A stretch of 64,000 nucleotides of DNA, taken from Gigantopelta aegis. Taxonomy: Eukaryota > Mollusca > Gastropoda > Neomphalida > Peltospiridae. The stretch covers positions 52,177,590 through 52,241,589 of the forward strand of contig NC_054706.1 of assembly GCF_016097555.1 (NCBI RefSeq), written 5' to 3'. The translations under genes were made by a program, and so were the position numbers. The notes under the pieces are model-generated. The model saw nothing but the letters and a program-made list of their open reading frames with translations, had not been told where the DNA came from and did not search any database. Below are positions 11,757 to 23,506 of this stretch, in pieces (the first letter of the stretch is position 1; each line of letters begins with the position of its first letter).

Positions 11757-11809
11757 GAAAAAAAAGAAAAAAAAAAGAAAAAAGAAAAAAAAAAAAAAAA
11801 AAAAAAAAA
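11757..11809 (+). repeat. A-rich run
   Basis: About 50 bp of almost pure A with a few G. The poly-F frame on the reverse strand is a by-product. Confidence 0.9.
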
Positions 11810-11925
11810 CAAGAATTTGAAGGAAAATGCCCATATAGTTTGCAGAGTCTCATGGCATCCACCATTCTAACCATCACAGGATAAAGCCAATATCTCAAGA
11901 CAGAAACCAGTTATTCTTTATTTAA

Positions 11926-12300
11926 AGGGACATACCCTAGTTTTTAAACACTACAACATATGTTTCACTATTAAAGCCGTTTATGATCACCGAAATCAAA
12001 CATTACTTATAATTTATTCTTCAGATTATCCATTTCCGTACAACCAAAGTGTTTCTGTTCATCCTGGTATTTGCACTTAACAAAAATTGCATTTTTCATA
12101 TTTTTAAAAATGCACATGCGTCTTAGAAATAGTGGTTTATTGATTCAAGTTCTAGTTTATTTTTAAAGATATTTCCTGTTTTAACATCACAGACTCTTCT
12201 TTCACTCTGTTGTAACTTTATCCAAATGAGTTACAAGTTTGTAAATTAACTAAATTTAGTGTCCATTTATTACGGGTTAAAACTAGATGTAAGCCGTGCA
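11926..12300 (+). repeat. Dispersed repeat family I, copy 1
   Basis: Matches 61040-61380 along most of its length: ttttaaacactacaacat, gattatccatttccgtaca, the word hatcctggt, tttttaaaaatgcac, agtttatttttaaag and gttacaagtttgtaaatta. It starts gggacataccctag. No terminal inverted repeat or open frame; class unknown. Confidence 0.7.
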
Positions 12301-12417
12301 ATCCACAGGAAAGTCTAGATGGGTTTGGTGGCCTTTCACAGGGATTTTATCAAAAAATAAATCACATAAGTACAAAGAAGGTGGTCAGCACTACAAATCA
12401 ATTGGAGAAGAAGTAAA

Positions 12418-12688
12418 GTTTGTTTTGTTTAACGACACCACTAGAGCACATTGATCATCGGCTATTGGATACCAAACATTTGGTAATTCTGACTCTAGTC
12501 TATAATAGAGGAAACCTGCTACATTTTCTTAATGCATCAAGGGATCTTTTATATGCACTTTCCCAGACAGGAAAGCACATACCACAGCCTTTGACAGTTG
12601 TGGTGCACTGGTTGGAATGAGAAAAAACCCAATCAGTTGAACTGATCCACTGAGGTGGTTCGATCCTGCGACGCAAGCACCTCAATTG
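12418..12688 (-). repeat. Complete SINE, head B / tail B
   Basis: Starts tttgttttgtttaacgacac and ends at the head (atcctgcgacgcaagcacct). The core is slightly shortened (tttgacagttgtggtgcact). Confidence 0.87.
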
Positions 12689-13145
12689 GAGAAGAGGTCA
12701 CAAATATTTGAGACTGTTAAAAAGACTTTGCATATTATATTATAGATATATATTGGGTCCAGTTGTATGTTTTTTAAAAGGAAGCACTAAAAATATTTAT
12801 ATAAAAAAAAAAAATAACTCATACATGTACAAATATATATAATGATCTCCACACATTGTCAACATTTGTTAGTCACTGCCCTTTATGAATCAATGATTCA
12901 TGAATCATTCTTGTAAAATCTATGTTGTTGTTCAACAGCTTTCACTTAATTGTCAGAGACTAGGATTTTTAAATCATCAAACTGAGATCTTTTTCAGTGA
13001 TGTACGGTTAAGTATTAATAATTTGTAAGTATTAATAATTTGATTAACACAAGCCAATACAATTACCACCTTATGATGTCTAGGTTAATATATATATATG
13101 GCAATTCTAAAATCACTGTACACCCACACCCACCCCCACACACAC

Positions 13146-13271
13146 AGTTGAATCCAGTTTGCTTGAATACCATTGGCGCTCGATAAAGTGTTCAACCGAT
13201 CAGGTAGTTCAACCTAACCATTTGGTCAACAATGTGTAAGTGTAACTCGGGACTTCATTTTTGGTTTGATA
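13146..13271 (+). repeat. Degraded short DNA element, family J
   Basis: Starts cagttgaatccagtttgctt and ends ctcgggacttcatttttggt. The last words recur at 31640-31670, and the first on the reverse strand near 4030-4045. The outer word resembles Tc1/pogo-type MITE ends, but both ends are not clear here. Confidence 0.5.
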
Positions 13272-13288
13272 TATATATATATATATAT

Positions 13289-13417
13289 ATACAAAAAGGA
13301 TTATACACATAGCATGAGGATGTGAGGGAATGCAATCTCGTTGATTTCGGCTCCGAAACAAGCTGCTCCAAAAATAATTCAGTCAGCATCTGTATCTTAA
13401 CAAGCCCAACACAAACA
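13289..13417. repeat. 125-bp duplicated segment, copy 2
   Basis: Second copy of 11345-11473. It is directly preceded by a (TA)n run (13270-13290), a possible breakpoint. Confidence 0.8.
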
Positions 13418-14042
13418 AATTAACATTACTAATATTAGTAATACGTTTACAAAAATAAAATTTAAATTAAAGCTGAAACTAATCATTTGTGGTGACAGTT
13501 TTATTAAAGCACAAGAGATCTTGACATAATAGCTGCACCTGATATTATACCACTTTGATAAATATATATACATACATGTATATATGTGTATATAAAATAT
13601 ATGTATTTACAATATTACCATTTAATTTGAAACCAATAGTGAATAAGCATCCATGTGACACACACAGGAAATGTTAAGTTATTACCTGTAAATCTACATA
13701 TATATGTATTAAATGCATACATGTGTGATTTTATAGTGCTGTGTATGTAAATATGTCTTGGAATGCTGTTCATCCATTCACAGAGGAGTGAAGCACATCA
13801 GGTATCATGCAGGTTTACCAACGAGCTCTATAGCCAGTGGGTCAATATTGGTATTTACCTGGGCACTTCTCCCAGGAGCCACAAGGTTAATAAATCAGGA
13901 CGAATCACAACGGACAGGACATACACACAGTAATGACTGGCCCGAAATAATCTTGCGCTTTTCCTTAAAGCCACAGAGTTGCATACAATCACAACATTAT
14001 AAAACTTTCAATTCAATTTTAAATTATTTTTTAGAACAATAT

Positions 14043-14200
14043 ACAGTGAACCCCTGTCTAAACAAACTGGAATCCTGTTAAAACTAGCCAAGTTTCATGG
14101 TCCCAAATTTTCTAAATTCTAAAATGCGACTTTTTAAACACCAGATCCTGTCTAAATTGGATAAATATTAGGTCCCCACAGTGATCCAGTTTAAACCGGT
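14043..14200 (+). mobile_element. pogo/Tigger-like short element, copy 1
   Basis: Starts cagtgaacccctgtctaaac after TATA and ends in a degraded cagtttaaaccgg. Internal words (ctaaattctaaaatgcga, accagatcctgtctaaat) match the reverse strand of 39720-39850. No coding capacity. The CAGTG end next to TA fits the pogo/Tigger group. Confidence 0.6.
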
Positions 14201-14389
14201 TTCAATATATATATACACACAATTATTAAAAACTTATTATTTAATTTGAATGTATATCATGTTAAATCGTTATAATATATATAAATACATCAAGTAAATA
14301 TGACAATATTTAAATATGAAATACCTTTTTTTAAATTTTGTTTCTTAACATTTTGAAGAGTATACAAACCCCACACTATACTGAATGGG

Positions 14390-14575
14390 TTTAACACCAC
14401 TAGAGCACATTGATTTATTAATCATCGGCTACTGGATATCAAACATTGGGTAATTTTGACATATAGTCTTAGAGAGAAAATCCACTACATTTTTAAATTA
14501 ATATATAGCAAGGGATCTTTTATATGCACCATCCCACAGACAGGATAGCACATAACTTGGTGCACTAGCTGGAAC
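14390..14575 (-). repeat. SINE tail B and core, head lost
   Basis: Starts taacaccactagagcacatt and runs to gcactagctggaacaagaaa, then breaks off. Confidence 0.75.
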
Positions 14576-14585
14576 AAGAAATAGG

Positions 14586-15050
14586 CTAATAGTACTAAGA
14601 TGAAAGACAAATGTTGATAAAAATAACTCAAGATCGCAACATGTACATGTTTGATGTCTACTTTTAGACGAAACCTGTGGGTAGCAAAAAGCATACTCTT
14701 TGTATGCTTTTAAAATGTCACTGCACCTTTCAAGCGTCACGCCAAGATAAGTCTATTCACATAGTTTAATGAAACTAATACCTTAATGCATGTACCTGGG
14801 GCTTTTAACATCATTTTAAAATACATTACTTTTATCTTTTATATCAGCATCGGCATTCATTTCTTTTTTTTCTTTTTTCTGTTTACACATGTATGAAAAA
14901 AATATGGAAATTGTTATCCAATACTTTTATTCAGACAGCACACATGTATGTATACATGATGTAACACTGTATCAATGTTTCCTAACATGGGTGATGTCCC
15001 TTTCTGCCTTCCAGAGAACTGGGTTTTTTTAATCCAGGGTAGCAGTAACC
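14586..15050. other. Gene-free stretch
   Basis: AT-rich. Overlapping minus-strand frames of 69 and 80 codons around 14485-14740 are mostly read through the SINE and are not taken as genes. Confidence 0.4.
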
Positions 15051-15406
15051 CAGGCATCGAAATAAGTCGAGAACGGTCGTTCAGGTTACCGGGAGGTTAC
15101 CACATGTAAGAAAAGTCGAGAACGGTGTTTCGTTCTCGACAAAAATTTCAATGAACAGTAGTATCGTTTCCGAACGTAAATCAGGCAATGCATTTTGGAC
15201 TTCCGCATTTCCGATACAGTTTCAGAACGTCCGCGTTTTAGCAGCGTCAACTAGATGTGTGCCGAGTAGTTCGCAAGAACATTTTAATTAAACGTAGAAG
15301 TACCGGAAAACAGTCTATATAGTTGTGGTAACCTATAGGTTACAAGGCTATATTTTGTGGTAACCCGTAAATGGGTTACCAGACACAATGCTTATTTTGA
15401 TGCCTG
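15051..15406. mobile_element. Short inverted-repeat element with 16-bp ends
   Basis: Ends caggcatcgaaataag and cttattttgatgcctg are inverted repeats with one mismatch. The flanks are agtaacc on both sides (15044-15050 and 15407-15413), a 7-bp duplication. The inside holds repeated gtcgagaacggt and ggttacc words. Non-coding. Confidence 0.75.
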
Positions 15407-15462
15407 AGTAACCTCTAAGAGGAGTGATACAGGGGGGTATGCCAATCTTGTTCAAGGGAAGG

Positions 15463-15786
15463 AAGGAAGGAAATGGTTTATTTAACGATGCACTCAACAC
15501 ATTTTATTTACGGTTATATGGCATCAAACATATGATTAAGGACCACACAGATATAGAGAGTAAACCTGCTGTTGCCACTTCATGGGCTACTCTTTTCAAT
15601 TAGCAGCAAGGGATCTTTTATATGTACCACCCCACAGAGAGGATAGTACATACCACAGCCTTTGTTACACCAATTGTGAAGTACTGGCTGGAACGAGAAA
15701 TAGCCCAATGGGGCCACTGACGGGGATCGATCCTAAACCGACCATGCATCAAGCGAGCACTTTACCACTGGACTACGTCTCGCCCC
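15463..15786 (-). repeat. Complete SINE, head A / tail A
   Basis: Runs from aaatggtttatttaacgatg to the head (accactggactacgtctcgc). Preceded by a GGAA repeat. Confidence 0.88.
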
Positions 15787-16000
15787 TTAATGTGCATACC
15801 AAAGACAACATCCTTGAACCTTAATTCAAATGAATTAATAATTAAAGTTTCTTTTTTCAAAATCCAGGGTTCAAAAAATCCTCTAGCCTTCAATCCCAGC
15901 TAGTAGTGAATTTTTTTGTTTGGGCTAGTGGAAATTATCAATTATCAACTGTATTACTAATACTATAATATATAATGTACTAGCCAAAGCTTCTTTGAGG

Positions 16001-16184
16001 CTGGGCTAGCTCTAGGCGAGCAAAATAATTCGCCAAATTATCTTTAAATATGCAAAATCCACTGTTATTTTTCAACAAAATACCAATTATTACATGACAT
16101 GTTTTCGCCAAATCAAAATAAAATCTGCCAATTGTTCCTGAAATTCACAATTGGCAAATTTGGCGAGTGGCAGAGCTAGCCCTG
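16001..16184 (+). mobile_element. Short inverted-repeat element, family E copy 1
   Basis: Ends ctgggctagctct and agagctagccctg. The target duplication tgagg is found at 15996-16000 and 16186-16190, one base off the right end. The inside is AT-rich with repeated cgccaa words. Copies 2 and 3 are at 38573-38739 and 62874-63105. Confidence 0.83.
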
Positions 16185-16724
16185 GTGAGGAGTATAGTGA
16201 CTTTCTCAAACATGATAGACAAACAACATACACCATCATGTATATTATATACATACGCACATGTATACAGAAGACATGATATTTTTTAATGTTATTTATA
16301 ATTTACACTGATGGATGAACTACAAGTTAATGTACACCTACACCTGGCTACACTTGGCTACAAGACTTGTAAGACACTGTATCCAAACCCAACAGACAGG
16401 TACACAGTAGCCACCGAGATACATACAGTACTATCAATACGAGAGAACGCGTTCACTCCCCGAACTCCATGTTTGATGTGTCAGTGTCAATTTAAACCAT
16501 CATGCCAGACAATGTCAATCAATAATGGCCCAGTAAAGTGTTAACAATTCAAACAAATCATGTTTGCAGGCCGGTACAAGCTAAACAATATGGCCATATA
16601 TTTTTAAACTATAAATGCTTATAATCTATATTGTGTGTAAATCTATCTATGGTCGAGTATATAATAGATGTAATGTTGTGGTGAAAGGTCAGTGCATACT
16701 ATATTACGATCATGTGTAACAAAT

Positions 16725-17215
16725 TGAAAATACTATACATGAGTGGCCATTAGATACCATTTATCTTAGAACGATTGTTTTAAAATGTATCGAACGACCG
16801 AAAACGAGTTGGATGTGTTTTCTAAACAACAAGTAGCAAGATAAATGGTATCTAACAGACAAGAATGTGGTATTCCATTTCTTACACATTCTCAAAAAAA
16901 CAGTTTTAAAATACATTAGATGTCTTTTCCAACTAAAACCTATTTACGACCCTAGCGCTTGCAGTTAACTTATGTGTCACAGACAAATTAATTCCCAGGT
17001 TAACTTATAAATCATAGATTGATTGTGTTTTTGTGTTTTTTTCATTATGGCATTGGCAACCTGGTCATCACTTAGGAGCAGCCAGTCATATGTCTTTAAA
17101 TTGTTATGTCAGTTATGCCAGTCATATGTCTTTAAATTGTTATCACACATATATGTGTTAACAGTTGGTGTTATAAAAAATAACGTATGATTAATGTCCT
17201 CATCAACAAGTGTGA
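16725..17215 (+). repeat. Palindrome-headed repeat, family H copy 1
   Basis: Begins with two arms, ttagataccatttatctta (about 16750) and aagataaatggtatctaa (about 16838), that pair as a hairpin with an 80-bp interval. Conserved words follow: ggtattccatttcttacac, gtgtcacagac and agccagtcatatgtcttta. The right side (gtgtgaaagaaat) is a weak inverted match to the first of these. No coding frame. Confidence 0.7.
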
Positions 17216-17261
17216 AAGAAATCCTAATAATTAAGTATAATAAATGTGTACTACTATAGTA

Positions 17262-17440
17262 TATGTTATAGAAAATAGGTGACCATTAAATACCATTTAT
17301 TTTATTAGCGGTTTCAAAACATATAGATATAACAAGCAAAAGCTAGATGGATACATTTTAAACTAGTTATAAGATATGGGATATAAATTTGTTAGACATG
17401 AGTGTAGTATTATATGTTTTACAACTCAGTTATGGCACAT
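17262..17440 (+). repeat. Palindrome-headed repeat, family H copy 2 (head only)
   Basis: The words ggtgaccattaaataccatt and ttagacatgagtgtagtatt follow the layout of copy 1's head. The conserved body is missing. Confidence 0.55.
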
Positions 17441-17688
17441 TAACACTTGCATGTCGAGGTCTGTTTGTTTGTTTTTAATATCATCGTTGGGTATTATAAA
17501 GGTACATGTATTTAACGTGTACATGTGTATTAATATATGCTTCCCAGTGTCCTTATAGTCTGACGAGCAATTGCTCTTACTAGCGCGTGTTCGCAAGAAA
17601 TGATTTCTGTGTAGGCGAAAAACTGCTCACTTCATCACATGCTAATACATGTATTGGTAATTTATTTTACTCAAAACTACAGAAGTTT

Positions 17689-17966
17689 GTTTTCTTTAAT
17701 GACACCACTAGAGCACATTGATCTATTAATCATCGGCTACTGGTTGTCAAAAATATGGTTATTCTGACTCGTAGTCATCAGAGCAAACCTGCTACATTTC
17801 TCCTAATGCAGCAAGGGATCTTTTATATGCACTTTCCCACAGACAGGAAAGCACATACCACAGCCTTTGCCCAGTTGTGGTGCACTGGTTGGAATGGGAA
17901 AAAACCCTAATCAGTTGAATGGGTTCAGCGAGGTGGTTCGATCCTGCTTCGCAAGCACCTCAAGTG
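17689..17966 (-). repeat. Complete SINE, head B / tail B
   Basis: Runs from gtttgttttctttaatgaca to the head (gatcctgcttcgcaagcacc). Abuts the next SINE. Confidence 0.87.
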
Positions 17967-17997
17967 AGCACTCAACTCAAAACTATAGTGAATAAAA

Positions 17998-18240
17998 AAG
18001 AAAGAAATGTTTTATTTAACGACACACTCAACACATTTTATTTATGGTTATATGGCATCAGACATATGGTTAAGGACCACACAGATATTGACAGAGGAAA
18101 CCCGCTGTCGCCACTTCATATGCTACTCTTTTCGATTAGCAGCAAGGGATCTTTTATATGCACCATCCCACAGACAGGGTGGTACATACCACGACCGCGC
18201 ATTGAGCGAGGGCTGTACCACTGGGCTACGTCCCACCCCT
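17998..18240 (-). repeat. SINE, head A / tail A, with internal loss
   Basis: Intact tail (aaatgttttatttaacgaca) and head end (accactgggctacgtcccac). The core between about 18190 and 18205 is deleted. Confidence 0.85.
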
Positions 18241-18311
18241 ACAGTGAATTAGACACTGAAATCTATTGCTCTCCTTCATTAACTTCTGCAGACCAGTTTA
18301 TTACTCACTAA

Positions 18312-18598
18312 CACCTGCCTCGGTGGCATCGTGGTTAAGCCATTGGACATATTAAGGCTGGTAGGTACTGGGTTCGCAGCCCAGTACCAGCTCCCACCCA
18401 GAGCAAGTTTTAATGACTCGATGGGTTAGGTGTAAGACCACTACTCTCTCTTCTCTCTGGCTAACCACTAACAACTAATCTACTGTCCTGGACAGACAGT
18501 CCAGATAGCTGAGGTGTGTGTGTGTGTGTGCCCAACACAGCTAGCTTGAACCTTAATTGGATATAAGCACGGAAATAAGATGAAATGAAATGAAATGC
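18312..18598 (+). repeat. Complete SINE, family C
   Basis: The head cctcggtggcatcgtggtta is tRNA-like, with a B-box-like ctgggttcgcagccc. The middle is agttttaatgactcgatggg and the tail holds gaaataagatgaaatgaaat repeats. Confidence 0.85.
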
Positions 18599-18599
18599 T

Positions 18600-19947
18600 C
18601 ACCAACGATTTTCCAACAGCACTGATGCATGCTTAAAATTAGGGAAAATGTAATAATGTTTGTATAACACCAACCAGACATCAACCAGTGACATCAACCA
18701 GACCCTTGCACATTGTTCAACCATGCAGCAGCTATAATTAGGACTTTAACAACTGGTCTCAGCTGTGTAGTGGTTAAATCATCAGAAAGATCATCTCCTC
18801 ACCCCCACCCAAATGATTTCCGATTACATGTGTATATAGTTTACAACAATCTTCTTTGTATTCTGTTTTATAACAAGACTTGATAGTAAAAAAAGTTTGT
18901 TTTATTTAACGACGCCACTATAGAGCACATTGATTTTTTTTTATCTTGACTAGATAGTAAGTAATATCACTAGTATCAAGCTTAAGTTACATGTTCATTT
19001 GATGATGCAGAAGTGTGGCCTAGCTCATGGGTTAAAAGTGCTGTATGGTACTTGTTTACAGTGCACAAACTCAGTCAGTCAGTGGGTTTTAAATCCAGGA
19101 CATAAAGTTCAAACATGCAGTTTCTTGAAAAATAATCTACAATAGTGTGACATCACAGGTATGGATTAAAGGGAATTAATCCTGAAACCAACTGTATATT
19201 ACACAAAAGAGCTCAAAAGGCAAGAGCTATATATCCTGCTTAAAATCAGTGTTACTTCTTGGCAAGCACGTACTGATGAAGACAGGTCATCAAACGAGTT
19301 TAAATATCTGATTCCTAAAATCAGCGAATGCAATCTGGGACTGTGTCCAAGTACATGCAGATCCGAAGACAAACAGTTTCTTTACCAGTAATTCTAACCT
19401 TCAGTATTTGTTAGCCAACGTTAAAAACTCAGTCCCAAAATAAATCAAATGGGCTTAATCACACAAGTATATAGAGGTTTGCCAATTGATAAGTAAAAAA
19501 AAAAAAAAAAATGATGTACTTGTAAAGAGAAAAAAGGTGATTTATGTTTAGAAAAGAAAAAGAGAATGATGTAAATTAGTCTTTGCAATAAGCAAAATCA
19601 CGGCAAGCTGAAGACCACTCCTGAAATGGTGCTAGGTGAGCAATCACATGAAGTTTCAAACTGTATTTAAAATGTTATTGTAAGACAATCAATGTGTTAC
19701 CGTGCCAAAACTTTCAAGGCAAGTATGGAGGAGTGCGGGAGACTGTAAATAGACTGACACTGGCAGGGGGGGGGGGGGGGCCTGTACCCTCCTACTTGAG
19801 GATACAAATGTATCAGGGTTTTTTTGTTATAAACTACTCTGTATTAATAAAGATAAAAATCGGGTTTGTGACACACACACATCCCCTCAACCCTCACAAA
19901 GACTGTGCCACCTTATTCCAGATAGAATTCCTATTGGCCTGAGACGG
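18600..19947. other. Gene-free stretch
   Basis: Holds a tail B scrap at 18893-18935, an A-run at 19496-19511 and a G-run at 19765-19779. No exon with splice borders recognised. Confidence 0.4.
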
Positions 19948-20206
19948 TTTGTTTGTTTTATTTAACGACACCAGTAGAGGACAATGATTTATTAATTACC
20001 AGCTATTACATTTCAAACATTTTTCCATTAGTAGCAAGGGATCTTTTATATGCACAGGATAACACATACCACAGTTTTTGAAATACCAGTCGTGGTGCAC
20101 TGCATGGCTGAAATGAGAAATAGCCCAAAAGGCCCACTGAAGGAGATCATTCCTAGACTGACCTCATGTCAAGCGAGCACTTTACCACTGGGCTACGTCC
20201 CGCCCC
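19948..20206 (-). repeat. SINE, head A / tail B
   Basis: Starts tttgttttatttaacgacac (tail B) and ends accactgggctacgtcccgc (head A). A mixed copy with a short core deletion. Confidence 0.85.
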
Positions 20207-20885
20207 TGATACAGACAGAAATGGATGGATTGACAGAATAACAAATTAAAATGAAATTGTTTCTCACATCAAAGTTTATATAAATGTATAAATCTATTTT
20301 AAATTGTTGAGATTAGCATCATGTAGCATGCCTGTAAACCACAAATTTCCAGATGTTTGAATGATTCAATGTCTGCACTGTCAGTATCCAATTATGGGTT
20401 AAGCTAGTGTCTACACATGTATCTTCATAACAATAAATCACCCCTCCCACGTAATATCTTCTAAGAGACAATCGACTACATCATCGGGAATGCTTGACAA
20501 ATAGTTTGTCCATTAACCACCGTTGCCCCAGTCAATTATATGCCTACAGGGCACAGCGCTGGTTTGTAAATGAATATACAATTTGCATAAGACGTAGTGA
20601 CATCAACCAAGGGTAAGTGTTTATTATGCCAAAACTATATTTGGTTTACTGTGTGTGCATGCGTAAAATTTTGATAAGGAATTTGTCATGGGTGCATTAA
20701 CATTTATATATAAATTTACTGAAAATGATGGTGATAGGTAGTCACAACAGGTGTTAATTATAGCTACCTAAGAGTATACATTTGCTTAATATTGATCAGG
20801 TAATATTTTTGTCAAATATGATATGTCAGGTTTTTTAAATCTTTAATTTGTTTTGCTATTAAAAGGATATAAGTAGCAGGATGTG
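20207..20885. other. Gene-free stretch
   Basis: Unique-looking DNA; nothing recognised. Confidence 0.35.
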
Positions 20886-20899
20886 ACAGAATGGGCAAG

Positions 20900-21012
20900 T
20901 TAATGAGTGAGTGAGTGAATGAGTCAGTCAATCAGTGAGTGCACGAGTTCATAAATAAATGAATGAATGAATGAATGAATAAATAAATGAATGAATGAAT
21001 AAATGAATAAAA
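20900..21012. repeat. GAGT/GAAT tetranucleotide microsatellite
   Basis: Runs of gagtgagtgagtgaatgag and aatgaatgaatgaatgaata, interrupted once. Confidence 0.9.
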
Positions 21013-21130
21013 AAAAAATGTATTTAACAACACACTGATCACAATTCAACTACGGTCATATGGTGTCCGATACATGGACATATGATTAAGGACCACACAG
21101 ATAATGAGAGAGAAAAACCTGCTGCCGGGA
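21013..21130 (-). repeat. Variant tail A piece
   Basis: The words tatggtgtccgatacatgga and aaggaccacacagataatga match the variant at 3220-3302 more closely than standard tail A. A similar scrap lies at 21320-21380. The poly-C and A-runs at 21381-21410 follow that scrap. Confidence 0.6.
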
Positions 21131-21641
21131 TGAATGCATGAATGAACAAATTAATTAATTAAATTGAAAGAATTAGAATTCGCATCTGCCACATAGGTTA
21201 CTGTTGTGAAGAAATGACCTTCCCCACCATTAAGCCAGCTCCTATCAATCACCCATCTGATGGGCACTTACACGCACGTACAAGAAGTCTATCAAAAGTT
21301 CAAGCATGACTAAATAGAAAGGACATTTTGACACTAGGTTGAGAGGGAAAACCTGTTGCCACAACATAAACTACTCATAACACCCCCCCCCCCCCTCCCA
21401 AAAAAAAACCCCCCCCAAAACCCCAACAACAACAAACAAACAGTAAAGGATTTTTCATATATAATATTATATATACATGTATATAAACCCTTGTAACTGG
21501 AAAATATCAAGTACATTTTTGTAAAGACAGAATAGTACAGACCATAGTCTTTGGTGTACTGTAGTCATGGGGCACTGAATGGAATGTGGGAAAATTCAAC
21601 AAGGGCAATTGATCCAAAAGCTGTAGACGAAAAAAGTTAAG

Positions 21642-22050
21642 GCTTGTTTTATTTAACGACACCACTAGAACACATTGATTTATTAATATATCATCGGCTA
21701 TTGGATGTCAAACATTTGGTCATTCTGACACTTAGTCTTAGAGAGGAAACCCACTACATTTTTCCATTAGTAGCAAGAGATCTTTTATAAACATTTGGCC
21801 ATTTTTAACTCATATGGTATTAGAAGAAACTCATTACATTTTAACATTAGCAACAAGGGATCTTTTAAATATGCATGTTAACACAGACAGGATCGAGAGC
21901 ACAAACATTGTACTATACAGTCTTTGATATACCAGTCATGGTGCACTGGTTGGAATGAGAGAAAAAACAATCAAAGAATGGAATCACTGACGTGATTCGA
22001 TCCGACAATGCAAGCACCTCAAGCAAGCACTCTACCAAGTAAGCTAGATC
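21642..22050 (-). repeat. SINE, head B / tail B, with partial internal duplication
   Basis: Starts ggcttgttttatttaacgac. The piece from aaacatttggtcattctgac to agcaagagatcttttataaa is repeated once in diverged form (about 21710-21790 and 21790-21865). The head (ctctaccaagtaagctagat) runs directly into the 103-bp array. Confidence 0.82.
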
Positions 22051-22846
22051 CCACCCCCAATATAGCAGAAGACAGTAACATAATGATAATGTAAACCTAA
22101 TGTATGTGCCCTCCTTTACTTACAAGCAAGCACTCTACCAAGTAAGCTAGATCCCACCCCCCCAATATAGCAGAAGACAGTAACATAATGATAATGTAAA
22201 CCTAATGTATGTGCCCTCCTTTACTTACAAGCAAGCACTCTACCAAGTAAGCTAGATCCCACCCCCAATATAGCAGAAGACAGTAACATAATGATAATGT
22301 AAACCTAATGTATGTGCCCTCCTTTACTTACAAGCAAGCACTCTACCAAGTAAGCTAGATCCCACCCCCAATATAGCAGAAGACAGTAACATAATGATAA
22401 TGTAAACCTAATGTATGTGCCCTCCTTTACTTACAAGCAAGCACTCTACCAAGTAAGCTAGATCCCACCCCCAATATAGCAGAAGATAGTAACATAATGA
22501 TAATGTAAACCTAATGTATGTGCCCCCCTTTACTTACAAGCAAGCACTCTACCAAGTAAGCTAGATCCCACCCCCAATATAGCAGAAGACAGTAACATAA
22601 TGATAATGTAAACCTAATGTATGTGCCCTCCTTTACTTACAAGCAAGCACTCTACCAAGTAAGCTAGATCCCACCCCCAATATAGCAGAAGACAGTAACA
22701 TAATGATAATGTAAACCTAATGTATGTGCCCTCCTTTACTTACAAGCAAGCACTCTACCAAGTAAGCTAGATCCCACCCCCAATATAGCAGAAGACAGTA
22801 ACATAATGATAATGTAAACCTAATGTATGTACCCTCCTTTACTTAC
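22021..22846. repeat. Eight-copy 103-bp satellite born from a SINE head
   Basis: Units start at 22021, 22124, 22229, 22332, 22435, 22538, 22641 and 22744. All are 103 bp except the second, which has two extra C. They differ by only a few bases in total. Each unit starts with the SINE head B end (caagcactctaccaagtaag) followed by 60 bp of flanking DNA (gcagaagacagtaacataat). On the reverse strand every unit carries an A-box-like tagcttacttggtagagtg. Near-identity means recent growth. Confidence 0.93.
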
Positions 22847-22974
22847 AAGTTCAAGCACACCTACTCTGGGCACATGCAGAACTGCACGATAATAAGAAAT
22901 AAGGAATCACACCAACACAAAGCAATATTTACAGACATAATTTCCACAAAAACTCCCAAAGGAAAAAAATAAAG

Positions 22975-23506
22975 AAATGTTTTATTTAACGACACACTCA
23001 ACACATTTTATTTACGGTTATATGGCGTCAGATATATGGTTAAGGACCACACAGATTTGGAGAGGAAACCCGCTGTCGCCACTACATGGGCTACTCATTC
23101 CGATTAGCAGGAAGGGATCTTTTATTTGCATATCCCACAGGCAGGATAGCACACATTTTATTTACGGTTATATGGCGTCAGACATATGGTTACGGACCAC
23201 ACAGATTTGGAGAGGAAACCCGCTGTTGCCACTACATGGGCTACTCTTTCCGATTAGCAGCAAGGGATCTTTTATTTGCATTTCTCACAGGCAGGATAGC
23301 ACAAACCATGGCCTTTGTTGAACCAGTTATGGATCACTGTGGTTCAGTGCAAGTGGTTTACACCTACCCATTGAGCCTTGCAGAGCACTCACTCAGGGTT
23401 TGGAGTCGGTATCTGGATTAAAAATCCCATGTCTCAACTGGGATCCTAACCCAGTACCTACCAGCCTGTAGACCGATGGCCTAACCACGACACCACCAAG
23501 GCCGGT
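22975..23506 (-). repeat. SINE, head C / tail A, with internal duplication
   Basis: Tail A start (aaatgttttatttaacgaca), then the stretch from cacattttatttacggttat to the first bases of the core (cacaggcaggatagcac) occurs twice (about 22998-23150 and 23151-23305). The 3' part is unlike head A: it ends aaccacgacaccaccaaggc with the word gggatcctaacccagtacct, a family C type tRNA-like head. Confidence 0.85.

Noticed and set aside
11247-11898. Two minus-strand frames (82 and 123 codons) as genes
   Set aside because: One is partly a duplicated repeat, the other runs through a poly-A tract; no domain or splice borders.
22021-22846. CRISPR-like regular repeats
   Set aside because: Whole 103-bp units repeat with no variable spacers, in a spliced eukaryotic genome; it is a satellite.
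22977-23421. Recurrent open frames reading like MFYLTTHSTHFIYGYMASDIW (also at 3002, 18007, 49174, 50449)
   Set aside because: They are translations of SINE tail A and core on the reverse strand; similarity between them is repeat similarity, not a gene family.
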